A DNA stretch of 64,000 nt from Actinacidiphila oryziradicis (GTDB lineage Bacteria > Actinomycetota > Actinomycetes > Streptomycetales > Streptomycetaceae). The number at the start of each line of letters is the position of its first letter. The stretch's first letter is position 1. This document shows positions 33,232-41,496 of this stretch, piece after piece. The DNA lies in the NCBI RefSeq assembly GCF_005047355.1, contig NZ_SUMC01000022.1, forward strand, positions 1-64,000, written 5' to 3'. The translations under genes and the position numbers were made by a program. The notes under the pieces were generated by a model that made no database searches, was not told the origin of the DNA, and saw only the letters and a program-made list of their open reading frames with translations.

Positions 33232-34510
33232 CTGGGCGGGCAATGTCTCCGCCAGCCCGCGGCGGGTGGTTTCGCCCGCTTCCGTGGATGAGCTGGCCGC
33301 GGCCCTGCGCATGGCCGCCGAGGACGGACTGACGGCGAAGGCCGTGGGCACCGGGCACTCCTTCACCTCCGCCGCGGCGACCGGCGGCGTACAGATCCGC
33401 CCCGAGCGGCTCAGCGCCATCAGATCGATCGACCGGGGCGCCGGGACGGTCACGGTGGAGGCGGGGGTGCCGCTCAAGCAGCTCAACGCGGCCCTCGCCG
33501 CCGAGGGACTGTCGCTGACCAACATGGGCGACATCATGGAGCAGACGGTGGCCGGTGCCGCCAGCACCGGCACCCACGGCACCGGCCGGGACTCGGGTTC
33601 CATCGCCGCCCAGATCAAGGTCCTGGAGTTGGTGCTCGCGGACGGCTCGGTTCTCACCTGCTCGGCGGAGGAGAACCCGGAGGTCTTCGCGGCCGCCCGG
33701 ATCGGGCTCGGAGCGCTGGGCGTCGTCAGCGCGCTCACCTTCGCCGTGGAGCCGGTCTTCCTGCTCACCGCCCGCGAGGAACCGATGGCGTTCGACCGGG
33801 TGATGGCGGAGTTCGATCAGCTCTCGGCCGAGAATGAACACTTCGAGTTCTACTGGTTCCCGCACACCGACGGTTGCAACACCAAGCGGAACAACCGCAG
33901 TCACGGACCGGCCCGTCCGCTGCCTACCGTCCGGGGCTGGATCGACGACGAGCTGCTCTCCAACGGGGTTTTCCAGGCCGCCTGCACGATCGGCAAGGCG
34001 GTTCCCGGCACCATCCCGGGCATCGCCAAGATCTCCAGTCGGGCACTCTCCGCCCGTAACTACTGCGACATCGGATACAAGGTCTTCACCAGCCCGCGCC
34101 GAGTGCGCTTCGTCGAGATGGAGTACGCGGTGCCGCGCGAGGCCGCGGTGGCGGCGATCCGTGAGCTCAAGGCGACCGTCGAACGCTCCTCCTTCCGGAT
34201 CAGCTTCCCGGTGGAGGTCCGGATCGCGCCCGCCGACGACATCGCCCTGTCGACGGCCTCCGGGCGCGACACCGCGTATATCGCCGTGCACGTCTACCGC
34301 GGCAGCCGCTACCAGGAGTACTTCACCGCGGTCGAGAAAATCATGACCGCTCATCAGGGGCGGCCGCACTGGGGCAAGATCCACACCCGCGACGCGGGGT
34401 ATCTCGCCGACGCCTATCCGCGCTTCGGCGAATTCACCGCGCTGCGCGACCGCCTGGACCCCGGCCGGCTGTTCGCCAACGACTACCTGCGGCGGGTGCT
34501 GGGCGAGTAG
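33185..34510 (+). CDS. D-arabinono-1,4-lactone oxidase / FAD-linked sugar-acid lactone oxidase
   Basis: 441 residues from ATG 33185 behind GGAGGGG; ATG 33197 is an alternative start. The VAO-type FAD domain has the GTGHSFT loop, whose His is the covalent FAD site in aldonolactone and alditol oxidases, then NMGDIMEQTVAGAASTGTHG and LGALGVVSALTFAVEP. The C-terminal ALO domain has RPHWGKIHTR with the HWGK active-site motif and DPGRLFANDYLRRVLGE. It should oxidise an aldonolactone with O2. The overlap with the MFS gene suggests the transporter serves this pathway. Terminated by the hairpin at 34512-34552. Confidence 0.9.
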   Translation: MTSTMSGTATRTTWRNWAGNVSASPRRVVSPASVDELAAALRMAAEDGLTAKAVGTGHSFTSAAATGGVQIRPERLSAIRSIDRGAGTVTVEAGVPLKQLNAALAAEGLSLTNMGDIMEQTVAGAASTGTHGTGRDSGSIAAQIKVLELVLADGSVLTCSAEENPEVFAAARIGLGALGVVSALTFAVEPVFLLTAREEPMAFDRVMAEFDQLSAENEHFEFYWFPHTDGCNTKRNNRSHGPARPLPTVRGWIDDELLSNGVFQAACTIGKAVPGTIPGIAKISSRALSARNYCDIGYKVFTSPRRVRFVEMEYAVPREAAVAAIRELKATVERSSFRISFPVEVRIAPADDIALSTASGRDTAYIAVHVYRGSRYQEYFTAVEKIMTAHQGRPHWGKIHTRDAGYLADAYPRFGEFTALRDRLDPGRLFANDYLRRVLGE

Positions 34511-34511
34511 G

Positions 34512-34552
34512 AGTGGCTGCCCGGGGGCGCACGGCTGTCCCGGGCAGCCACT
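34512..34552 (+). terminator. Hairpin terminator of the MFS-lactone oxidase operon
   Basis: AGTGGCTGCCCGGG (34512-34525) pairs perfectly with CCCGGGCAGCCACT (34539-34552) around a 13-nt loop, starting directly after the stop codon. Confidence 0.8.
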
Positions 34553-34961
34553 GCGGCAGCCTCGAACTGGATGCCCGCCCTAGCGAAAGAGATCGTTCCG
34601 CTTTGCGCCCCTCTGCGGAGATCTCATCCCCAACTCCCCTGCGCCCCGAGAAGTTCGACGGCGCGGCGGCCCACCGGCGTGGCCCCAAATGGAGTACTGT
34701 GACAAATCGTGGGAGGGGAGCCCAGCGGCGGCGCTCGTCCCGGGGTGCTGTCGAGCAGGCAAGAGCGCAGCTGACTCGGAGTGAGGTTTGATCACTCAGA
34801 GTTGCAAAGAGGTAACCATGCCATAACGGCGGGTCACGGCACATGCCCGACACGCCGGAAAACTCAGCAAGGTCGTGGCAGGCTGCACCCGGGCAGGTCA
34901 CACTCGTCCATCGGGAGCAGCGGCGCACGTGACGTCGGCAGGCACCACCCGGGAGGTAACC
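34553..34961. promoter_or_regulatory. Leader and promoter region of sepH
   Basis: About 410 nt without a supported gene. It contains AT-richer patches (GAGATCGTTCC at about 34588 and TTTGATCACTCAGAGTTGCA near 34790) that could be promoter elements. Short frames here lack domains. The GGGAGG before the sepH GTG ends the region. Confidence 0.45.
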
Positions 34962-36008
34962 GTGCCCGAATTGCGTGTCGTGGCTGTCAGCAACGACGGC
35001 ACACGACTGATTCTCAAGGCTGCCGACAGCACCGAATACACCCTTCCCATCGATGAGCGGCTGCGTGCCGCCGTGCGCAATGACCGTGCGCGGCTCGGCC
35101 AGATCGAGATCGAGGTGGAGAGCCATCTCCGCCCCCGTGACATCCAGGCCCGGATACGAGCCGGTGCCTCCGCCGAGGAGGTCGCTCAGCTCGGCGGCAT
35201 CCCCGTCGAGCGGGTCCGCCGCTTCGAGGGACCCGTCCTCGCCGAGCGTGCCTTCATGGCGGAGCGGGCCCGCAAGACCGCCGTACGGCGGCAGGGCGAG
35301 AGCACCGGGCCACAGCTCGGTGAGGCGGTCGCGGAGCGGCTGCTGCTGCGCGGCGCCGAGAAGGACACCGTCCTGTGGGACTCCTGGCGGCGCGACGACG
35401 GCACCTGGGAAGTCCTGCTCGTCTACCGCGTAGCGGGCGAACCGCACTCCGCGAGCTGGACGTACGACCCGCCGCGACGGCTCGTCCAGGCCGTGGACGA
35501 CGAGGCACGCGCACTCATCGGCGAGACCCAGGAGACGCAGGAGCCGAGCTTCCCCTTTGTGCCCCGGATCGCGCGGCTGCCGAGGGACCGTCCGCTGGAC
35601 CGGGCCATGGACCGGCAGCTGGACCGCTCGGATCGTGCCGACCGCTCCGAGGAGCGCGCCGCCGAGGACGAGCGCGACTCCCTGACCAGCCTGCTGGAAG
35701 CGGTGCCCAACTTCCGCGGTGACATGGTGGTGCCGTCCGCCCCAACCACCCCCGAAACCGGCTCCCCTTCGGCGGAGCCGGACGACGAGCCCGAGGCCGA
35801 GGAAGCCGCCGCGCCTGCCGCCAGCGCGGGCGCGGGTTCCGCCTACGCCGATGTGCTGATGCCGCGCTCCGTGGCCGGCCACCGCGACCGGCTGGTCGGC
35901 ACGACCGACCGGCAGGCCGAGGCGGACGGCGTACGCCCCGGCCGACGGGCGACGGTGCCGAGCTGGGACGAGATTGTCTTCGGCAGCCGGCGCAAGAAGC
36001 AGGAGTAG
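34962..36008 (+). CDS. sepH: SepH, FtsZ-associated cell division protein
   Basis: 348 residues from GTG 34962 with GGGAGG 5 nt upstream; an in-frame upstream stretch to 34875 is not conserved in type. The N-terminal domain (DUF3071) reads PELRVVAVSNDGTRLILKAA, TEYTLPIDERLRAAVRND and DIQARIRAGASAEEVAQLGG, the last being a helix-turn-helix-like motif. The middle is charged and repetitive (DRPLDRAMDRQLDRSDRADR) and the tail is acidic Ala/Glu/Pro. SepH binds FtsZ and stimulates filament formation during sporulation and vegetative septation in Streptomyces. It is transcribed alone. Confidence 0.93.
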   Translation: MPELRVVAVSNDGTRLILKAADSTEYTLPIDERLRAAVRNDRARLGQIEIEVESHLRPRDIQARIRAGASAEEVAQLGGIPVERVRRFEGPVLAERAFMAERARKTAVRRQGESTGPQLGEAVAERLLLRGAEKDTVLWDSWRRDDGTWEVLLVYRVAGEPHSASWTYDPPRRLVQAVDDEARALIGETQETQEPSFPFVPRIARLPRDRPLDRAMDRQLDRSDRADRSEERAAEDERDSLTSLLEAVPNFRGDMVVPSAPTTPETGSPSAEPDDEPEAEEAAAPAASAGAGSAYADVLMPRSVAGHRDRLVGTTDRQAEADGVRPGRRATVPSWDEIVFGSRRKKQE

Positions 36009-36142
36009 CGCGTAGCTCGCGTGGTCTCCCGGCTCCCCCGCCGCCGGCCGGGAGCCGCTGATGCCTGGCCGTCCCCTCCCCCTGCCCACGCCCGTAGCAG
36101 GCCAGAGGCAGGCTGTCCGGCCGAGCGGCAACACCAGGCGGA

Positions 36143-36970
36143 TCAGCCGGGGTGGGGGCCGGTGGCGACGGGGCGGGTGAGGTCGGAGGACCATTCGCTC
36201 CAGGAGCCGGGATAGAGGGCGGCAGGGATGCCGGCGACGGCCAGGGCGAGCACTTCATGGGCCGCAGACACGCCCGAGCCGCAGTAAACGCCGATTTCCG
36301 CGTCGGGACCGGCGCCGAGCTTGGCGAACCGGTCCGCGAGGGTGGCGGCGGGGAGGAAGGCTCCGTCGTGGGCGACGTTCTCGGTGGTGGGGGCGCTGAT
36401 GGCGCCGGGAATGTGGCCGCCGACGCGATCGATGGGCTCACTGTCGCCGCGGTAGCGCTCGGCCGCGCGGGCGTCGAGGAGAAGACCGCGACGGGCGAGT
36501 GACGCGGCGTCATCGGCCGTGAGGAGGGGGATGGCGCCCGGGGCCGCGGTGAAGGCGCCGTCTGCCGAGGCGGGAGTGGCGGAGGTGAGAGGGTGCCCGG
36601 CGGCGGTCCAGGCCGGGAGACCGCCGTCGAGGACGCGGACACGGTCGTGGCCGGTCCAGCGGAGCAGCCACCAGGCGCGGGCGGCGGCCCAGCCGAGGCC
36701 GCCGTCGTAGACGACTACTTCGCGGCCGGAGCTTACGCCCGCCCGGCGCATGGCGGCCGTGAAGACGCCGAGGTCGGGCAGCGGATGGCGGCCGACGGTG
36801 CCGGGTGGCCCGGCGAGCTCGGTGTCGAGGTCGATGAAGTAGGCGCCGGGGAGGTGGCCGGCCTCGTACGCGGGACGACCGGGCGGGCCGCCGAGCTCCC
36901 AGCGGATGTCGAGGAGGATGATGTCATCCGGGGCGCCCGCGAGGTCGGCTACGGTGATGAGGGAGTCCAT
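36143..36970 (-). CDS. Thiosulfate/3-mercaptopyruvate sulfurtransferase
   Basis: 275 residues from ATG 36970. Two rhodanese domains: the inactive N-terminal one (about 8-125; LLDIRWELGGPPGRPAYEAG, HLPGAYFIDLD) and the catalytic C-terminal one (about 145-265; LLLDARAAERYRGDSEPIDR, HIPGAISAPT) with the active-site loop VYCGSGVSAAHEVLAL. The CGSGVS loop is of the mercaptopyruvate-sulfurtransferase type (CGSGVT). It transfers sulfur from thiosulfate or mercaptopyruvate to thiophilic acceptors. It is convergent with sepH. Confidence 0.92.
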   Translation of the reverse strand: MDSLITVADLAGAPDDIILLDIRWELGGPPGRPAYEAGHLPGAYFIDLDTELAGPPGTVGRHPLPDLGVFTAAMRRAGVSSGREVVVYDGGLGWAAARAWWLLRWTGHDRVRVLDGGLPAWTAAGHPLTSATPASADGAFTAAPGAIPLLTADDAASLARRGLLLDARAAERYRGDSEPIDRVGGHIPGAISAPTTENVAHDGAFLPAATLADRFAKLGAGPDAEIGVYCGSGVSAAHEVLALAVAGIPAALYPGSWSEWSSDLTRPVATGPHPG

Positions 36971-37183
36971 GTGTCCATTGTGGTGGTGTCGGCTGGCCGT
37001 TTGGCGGAGCGTCACCGCTCAGCAATGACCTCGAAATGGACCCGAAATGCCAAATCAGGCATTCTCATTCGGGAACGCGACCACTGCGGCGCGGCCACCG
37101 CGCCCCGCGTACCAGGTGGTGGAAGCATCGGATCCGGCACCTCCACCCACAAGCCCCGCGTGCTGGTCCCGAGGAGAAAATCG

Positions 37184-37957
37184 ATGACCGAGGTAGCGAC
37201 CCGGCGCCCCCTGGGCGCGCCCTGCTGGGTCAGCCTGCTGGTGCGTAATCTGGACGCGATGGAGGACTTCTACGGTCACCTCTTCGGGTGGGAGTTCAGC
37301 ATCGGCCCAACGCCGTTCGGCTCGTACGTGAGGGCGACGCTGCACGGCCGGAGTGTGGCCGGGATCGGCGAGATCCCGAAGAACCGGCATCTCCCGGTCG
37401 CCTGGACCACCTATCTCGCGACCGACGACGCGGACGCGACGGCAGAGCTGATCCGCGACTGCGGAGGCACGGTGGGAGTCGGGCCGCTGGACGCGGGCGC
37501 GGCGGGCCGGATGGCGCTGGCCTCCGACCCGGCCGGCGCCGTGTTCGGGGTGTGGCAGCCGCTGGCCCAGCACGGGGTGGAGGTCATGGGCGAACCGGGC
37601 ACACTGGCCTGGAACGAACTGATCACGCGCGAGGCGTCGGGGGTCGGCAAGTTCTACGCCGCGGTGTTCGGCTACGACCTGGAGGCGGTGGTCTCCGCGG
37701 ACTTCGACTATCTGACGCTTCATCTGAACGGAGAGCCGGTCACCGGGATCCACGGCGTCGGCCGGGCCCTGCCACGTGACCGCGGCGCCCACTGGATGAC
37801 GTACTTCGCGGTGGAGGACGTGGACACGACGGCCCGGCAGGTCGTGGAGCTGGGCGGGCATGTGGTGCGCGCGCCGCGCGAGTCCGCGTACGGGAGGCTG
37901 GCCACGGTGGCCGACCCGGAGGGCGCGGTGTTCACGGTGATCCGTACAACCGGCTGA
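37184..37957 (+). CDS. VOC (glyoxalase-fold) protein with two tandem domains
   Basis: 257 residues from ATG 37184 behind GAGGAGA. Two VOC modules: residues 12-125 (CWVSLLVRNLDAMEDFYGHL, FGWEF, ASDPAGAVFGVWQP) and 138-255 (WNELITREASGVGKFYAAVF, YLTLHLNGEPVTGI, VADPEGAVFTVIRT). This matches streptomycete glyoxalase/hydroxylase-like proteins (CFP-30B type) whose enzymatic role is mostly unproven. It stands alone. Confidence 0.88.
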   Translation: MTEVATRRPLGAPCWVSLLVRNLDAMEDFYGHLFGWEFSIGPTPFGSYVRATLHGRSVAGIGEIPKNRHLPVAWTTYLATDDADATAELIRDCGGTVGVGPLDAGAAGRMALASDPAGAVFGVWQPLAQHGVEVMGEPGTLAWNELITREASGVGKFYAAVFGYDLEAVVSADFDYLTLHLNGEPVTGIHGVGRALPRDRGAHWMTYFAVEDVDTTARQVVELGGHVVRAPRESAYGRLATVADPEGAVFTVIRTTG

Positions 37958-38254
37958 GGGCGGCCGGGCCTGGCGCGCCGGGTGACCAAAGTCACATCCG
38001 CCTGGTCCCACGCCCGCGGAGGCCGGTTGCCGCTTGGTGCGGCGTGGCCGGAAGGCGCTGTCCAGCTACGCGGAAGCACACATTCCGGCGTAAAGCAACG
38101 GGTCCAGTTCCAGCCAAACTCCCTGAGTGATCTTGTACCTTGCAACAGGAATATTGACCATGAATGCGTCGGCCTGTCCGGGGACGAGGCGGGCGCTACC
38201 GCACCACCTGTACGCCGATCCCGGCGGACAGGCGACTTGCGAGGAGGTCTCCAG

Positions 38255-39475
38255 ATGGACGGCTACTTCACTACGAAGCGTCATGAGCGCCTACGGGAAG
38301 AGGTCCGTACCTTCGCGGAATCCGAAATCATCCCGCTCATACCGGAGATGGAGGCGACCCGGACCGTCCAGCACGAGTTGTCACGGCTGATCGCCCGCCA
38401 AGGCTGGATAGGCGTCACCATCGGCCGGGAGTACGGCGGAATGGGCCTGGGACACCTGGCGAAGACCATCATCATCGAAGAACTGTCGAGGATCAGTGGC
38501 GCGATGGGCGCCATGGTGCAGGCATCCCAGCTCGGCGTGGCCAAAATCGTGCACTTCGGCAACGCGGAGCAGAAGGACGCCTGGCTGCCGGCCATCGTCG
38601 CCGGCGACTGCCTGCCCACCATCGCCGTCACCGAGTCCGAGGCCGGAGGCCATGTGCTGGGCATGACCGCGAGCGCGGTGCGCGACGGAGACGACTACAT
38701 CCTCAACGGCAGCAAGGTGTACGTCGGCAACAGCCACGTGGGCGACCTGCACGGCGTCGTGGTCCGCACCGGACCGGGTTCCAGGGGCCTGTCGGCGTTC
38801 CTGGTCGAGTCCGACCGGCCCGGCTTCTCCCTCGGCCCGCAGCAGCCGGCCATGGGCCTGCACGGCTTCAGCTTCGGCGAGCTGATATTTGACAACTGCC
38901 GGGTTCCCGCCTCCAACCGGCTTGGCGCGGAGGGCGACGGACTGTCCGTCGCGTACTCCTCCAGCGTCCTCTACGGCAGAGCAAACCTGACCGCGGTCTC
39001 CCTGGGCATCCACCAGGCGATCCTTGAGGAGACCACGGCGTTCTGCATAGAGCGGCACCGCTATGGCAAGCCGCTGTACGAAGTCCCATCGATAAAGCTG
39101 AAGCTGGGCCAGATACAGTCCCGGCTGATGACCGCCCGGCTGGCCGCCTACTACGCGGTGCACCTACTGGACAACGGCCTCCCGTGCGACGCCGAACTGA
39201 TGAACGCCAAGCTGATCAACGTCGAGTCAGCCCTCGATTCGGCGCGCAACGCCATGGAGATTCACGCCGCCTGCGGGCTGTTCACCGACCGGCCGCTCGA
39301 ACGGTTCCTTCGCGACGCGCACCACATCTTCGCCCCCGCCGGCACCTCCGACGTGCAGCTGCTCCGCCTCGGAGAAGTTGCGCTGGGCACGTCGAAGGGG
39401 CAGTGGTCGGAGCGGCTTGCCGACCTCGTACGGACAGAGCCAGAGGCCCTTGCCGGGGCCGGGGCCGGGGCCTGA
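38255..39475 (+). CDS. Acyl-CoA dehydrogenase family protein
   Basis: 406 residues from ATG 38255 behind GAGGAGG. The three-domain fold is intact: N-terminal helices (LIPEMEATRTVQHELSRLIA, GREYGGMGLG), beta domain (PTIAVTESEAGGHVLGMTA, YILNGSKVYVGNSHVGDLHG) and C-terminal helices (CIERHRYGKPLYEVPSIKLK, EIHAACGLF). The motif that carries the catalytic Glu in medium-chain enzymes (EGTS) reads PAGTSD here, so the base is absent at that place. Such variants occur in dehydrogenases acting on carrier-bound or unusual acyl groups. No acyl-CoA ligase or carrier protein is adjacent. The final residues are Gly/Ala-rich. Confidence 0.88.
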   Translation: MDGYFTTKRHERLREEVRTFAESEIIPLIPEMEATRTVQHELSRLIARQGWIGVTIGREYGGMGLGHLAKTIIIEELSRISGAMGAMVQASQLGVAKIVHFGNAEQKDAWLPAIVAGDCLPTIAVTESEAGGHVLGMTASAVRDGDDYILNGSKVYVGNSHVGDLHGVVVRTGPGSRGLSAFLVESDRPGFSLGPQQPAMGLHGFSFGELIFDNCRVPASNRLGAEGDGLSVAYSSSVLYGRANLTAVSLGIHQAILEETTAFCIERHRYGKPLYEVPSIKLKLGQIQSRLMTARLAAYYAVHLLDNGLPCDAELMNAKLINVESALDSARNAMEIHAACGLFTDRPLERFLRDAHHIFAPAGTSDVQLLRLGEVALGTSKGQWSERLADLVRTEPEALAGAGAGA

Positions 39476-40054
39476 CTATTCCAGGCGTCCTTCGCGCTGG
39501 TGGATCCGCTCCATCAGCTCAGCGGCCATCGACTTGATGGTTTCCAGCCCGGGACGGCCCCAGGGGCGCGGCTCGACGTCCACCACACAGATCGTGCCGA
39601 GAGCCGTGCCGGTGTGGTCGATCAACGGGGCCCCCAGATAGGAGCGGATGCCGATCTCGTCCACTACCGGATTGCCGGCAAACCGCGGGTAGTCACAGAC
39701 GTCCTCCAGCACCAGAGCCTTGCGCCGGACCACGACATGCGGGCAGTAACCGTGGTCACGGTCCATCTCGCGGCCCGGCTCCGCAGTGGCGGCCGCAGCT
39801 GCCGCGGAGTCGAGGTCGGAGCCGGTCTGCGAACCGGAGGGGGTGTACAGGCCGGCGAAGTACTGACGGGTCTCACTGATGAAGTTGACCATCGCGTAGG
39901 GGGCGCCGGTGGTCTGGGCGAGCTTGCGGGCGAATTCGTCGAACTCCGGGTCCGGGCCTTCACCCAGGCCGAGTTCATGCAGCCGCATCACTCGCTGCGG
40001 CGCCTCCTCGTCCACGGGGGTCAACAGTTGGTGGCCTGCGGGGTCATAGGTCAT
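39476..40054 (-). CDS. GAF-domain protein associated with the conservon
   Basis: 192 residues from ATG 40054. A single GAF domain covers about 40-185 (AQTTGAPYAMVNFISETRQY, GYCPHVVVRRKALVLEDVCD, GIRSYLGAPLIDHTGTALGT, ICVVD). The CPHVV and CVVD pattern is that of small actinobacterial GAF sensors found behind cvnD. It is the last gene of the conservon operon, 36 nt after the GTPase gene, and may bind a small ligand or relay signals to the GTPase. The ligand is unknown. Confidence 0.85.
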   Translation of the reverse strand: MTYDPAGHQLLTPVDEEAPQRVMRLHELGLGEGPDPEFDEFARKLAQTTGAPYAMVNFISETRQYFAGLYTPSGSQTGSDLDSAAAAAATAEPGREMDRDHGYCPHVVVRRKALVLEDVCDYPRFAGNPVVDEIGIRSYLGAPLIDHTGTALGTICVVDVEPRPWGRPGLETIKSMAAELMERIHQREGRLE

Positions 40055-40090
40055 GACGGGCTCCGTATCTGGCAGGTCTGGAGGGACGGT

Positions 40091-40672
40091 CTAGGCCGAG
40101 TAGGACGCGGTGGCGGCGAGCAGGTGCTGGATCAGGGAGGCCAGCACGGAGGTGGCGGAGCGGCCGTGACGGGCGTCGCACAGTACGACCGGCACACGGG
40201 GCTTCAGGTCGAGGGCGGCCCGCACCTCATCCGGCTCGTAGTGGAAGGCGCCGTCGAACTCATTGACCGCCACGAGGAAGTCGATACCCCGGAGTTCGAA
40301 GAAGTCGACGGCGGCGAAGCAGTCCTCCAGGCGGCGGGTGTCGGCCAGGACGACCGCGCCCAGTGCCCCGCTGGACAGCTCGTCCCACATGAACCAGAAG
40401 CGCTCCTGGCCGGGAGTGCCGAACAGGTACAGCACATGCTGGGGGTCGAGGGTGATGCGGCCGAAGTCCATGGCCACGGTAGTGGTGGACTTGTTCTCCA
40501 CCCCCGTCAGGCTGTCGGTGCCGACGCTCGCCGAGGTGAGGAGCTCCTCTGTGCTGAGGGGCTCGATTTCGCTCACCGCGCCGACAAAGGTGGTCTTGCC
40601 AACGCCAAAACCGCCCGCGATCAGGACTTTCAGGGCGGTGGGGAGCTGCTCAGAGGAGTCGTTGTAGGCCAT
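40091..40672 (-). CDS. cvnD: CvnD-type small GTPase (MglA-like ATP/GTP-binding protein)
   Basis: 193 residues from ATG 40672. G-protein motifs: G1 GGFGVGKTT, a switch region TSTSVG-like (TSASVGTDSL), G3 LFGTPGQERFWFM, G4 degenerate as VNEFDGAF, and G5-like CDARHG. This is the DUF/ATP-GTP-binding family of conservon D proteins. It acts with CvnA-C in a signalling complex at the membrane. Its start overlaps the end of cvnC by 23 nt. Confidence 0.93.
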   Translation of the reverse strand: MAYNDSSEQLPTALKVLIAGGFGVGKTTFVGAVSEIEPLSTEELLTSASVGTDSLTGVENKSTTTVAMDFGRITLDPQHVLYLFGTPGQERFWFMWDELSSGALGAVVLADTRRLEDCFAAVDFFELRGIDFLVAVNEFDGAFHYEPDEVRAALDLKPRVPVVLCDARHGRSATSVLASLIQHLLAATASYSA

Positions 40673-41027
40673 TGAGCACTGTCTCCAGTACGGATCGGTC
40701 GGTGGGATCGGCTGCGGGGCCGGGAGCCCGCGTGGTCACTGCTCCGCAGTCGACAAGATCGGACAGCAGGACCTTGGTGACTACCGCGGGCAGCCGCAGA
40801 TGGGCCGCCACCTCCGCGACCGAGGTGGGGTCGTGACACAGGTCGAGGGCCCTGGCGTGGTCCGGGTCCAGATGTGCCTCGGGCACCCGGCCGGTGGCCT
40901 TCACCATGGACAGCAGATCCAACGCCGTCGTAGGGCGGGTACGCCCGTTGCTCACCGTGTACGGGCGCACCAGCCGCCCTGCGTCATCATCGAGCCAGGG
41001 CCCGTCCTTGGGAGCCGTCATGTTCAT
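40650..41027 (-). CDS. cvnC: CvnC-type DUF742 protein
   Basis: 125 residues from ATG 41027. DUF742 pattern: RLVRPYTVSNGRTRPTTALD, LDLLSMVKATG, HPDHA-like PDHARALDLCHD, SVAEVAAHLRLPAVVTKVLL with a winged-helix character, and SDLVDCGAVTTRAP. DUF742 proteins link the roadblock protein and the GTPase in conservons. Its ATG overlaps the cvnB stop (ATGA), so translation is coupled. Confidence 0.93.
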   Translation of the reverse strand: MNMTAPKDGPWLDDDAGRLVRPYTVSNGRTRPTTALDLLSMVKATGRVPEAHLDPDHARALDLCHDPTSVAEVAAHLRLPAVVTKVLLSDLVDCGAVTTRAPGPAADPTDRSVLETVLNGLQRLL

Positions 41028-41458
41028 CGGACCGCGTCACCCGGACCGGATATCGCGTGCCGCGCCGGCGTGATCAGGTACGGGCGGACGCTCTTGACCA
41101 GCTGCCCCATCTCGTACCCGAGGACGCCCGCGTCCGCCTCCCGGGCGGCCAGCACGGCCAGCACGGTGCCGGAGCCGGCCGTCGAGACGAACAGCAAGGT
41201 GGCATCCAGCTCCACCACCACCTGCCGGACCCCCTCACCGCCCCCGAAGTGGGCTCCGACGCTGCGCCCCAGGGAGAACAGTCCGGAGGCGACTGCGGCC
41301 AACTGGTCGGCACTGTCGAGATCCAGGCCGTGGAAGGCCTTCACCAGCCCGTCAGAGGACAGCAGCGCGGCGCTGCGGGTGTGGGGAACGCGCTGGACCA
41401 GGCCGCTCAGCAGCCACGCGAGATCCGATGGCTGGCCCTGGGGGACATCGCTCACCAT
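41024..41458 (-). CDS. cvnB: CvnB-type roadblock/LC7 protein
   Basis: About 144 residues from ATG 41458 (AAGGAG 12 nt upstream); an in-frame ATG at 41494, directly after the cvnA stop, would add 12 residues. The roadblock/LC7 fold reads DLAWLLSGLVQRVPHTRSAA, LLSSDGLVKAFHGLD, QLAAVASGLFSLGRSVG and GSGTVLAVLAA. Such proteins act as GTPase regulators and pair with CvnD. It is the second gene of the conservon. Confidence 0.92.
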   Translation of the reverse strand: MVSDVPQGQPSDLAWLLSGLVQRVPHTRSAALLSSDGLVKAFHGLDLDSADQLAAVASGLFSLGRSVGAHFGGGEGVRQVVVELDATLLFVSTAGSGTVLAVLAAREADAGVLGYEMGQLVKSVRPYLITPARHAISGPGDAVR

Positions 41459-41496
41459 GATGGGTGGATTCTCCTTGGGGAAAGGGTGACGCATGG

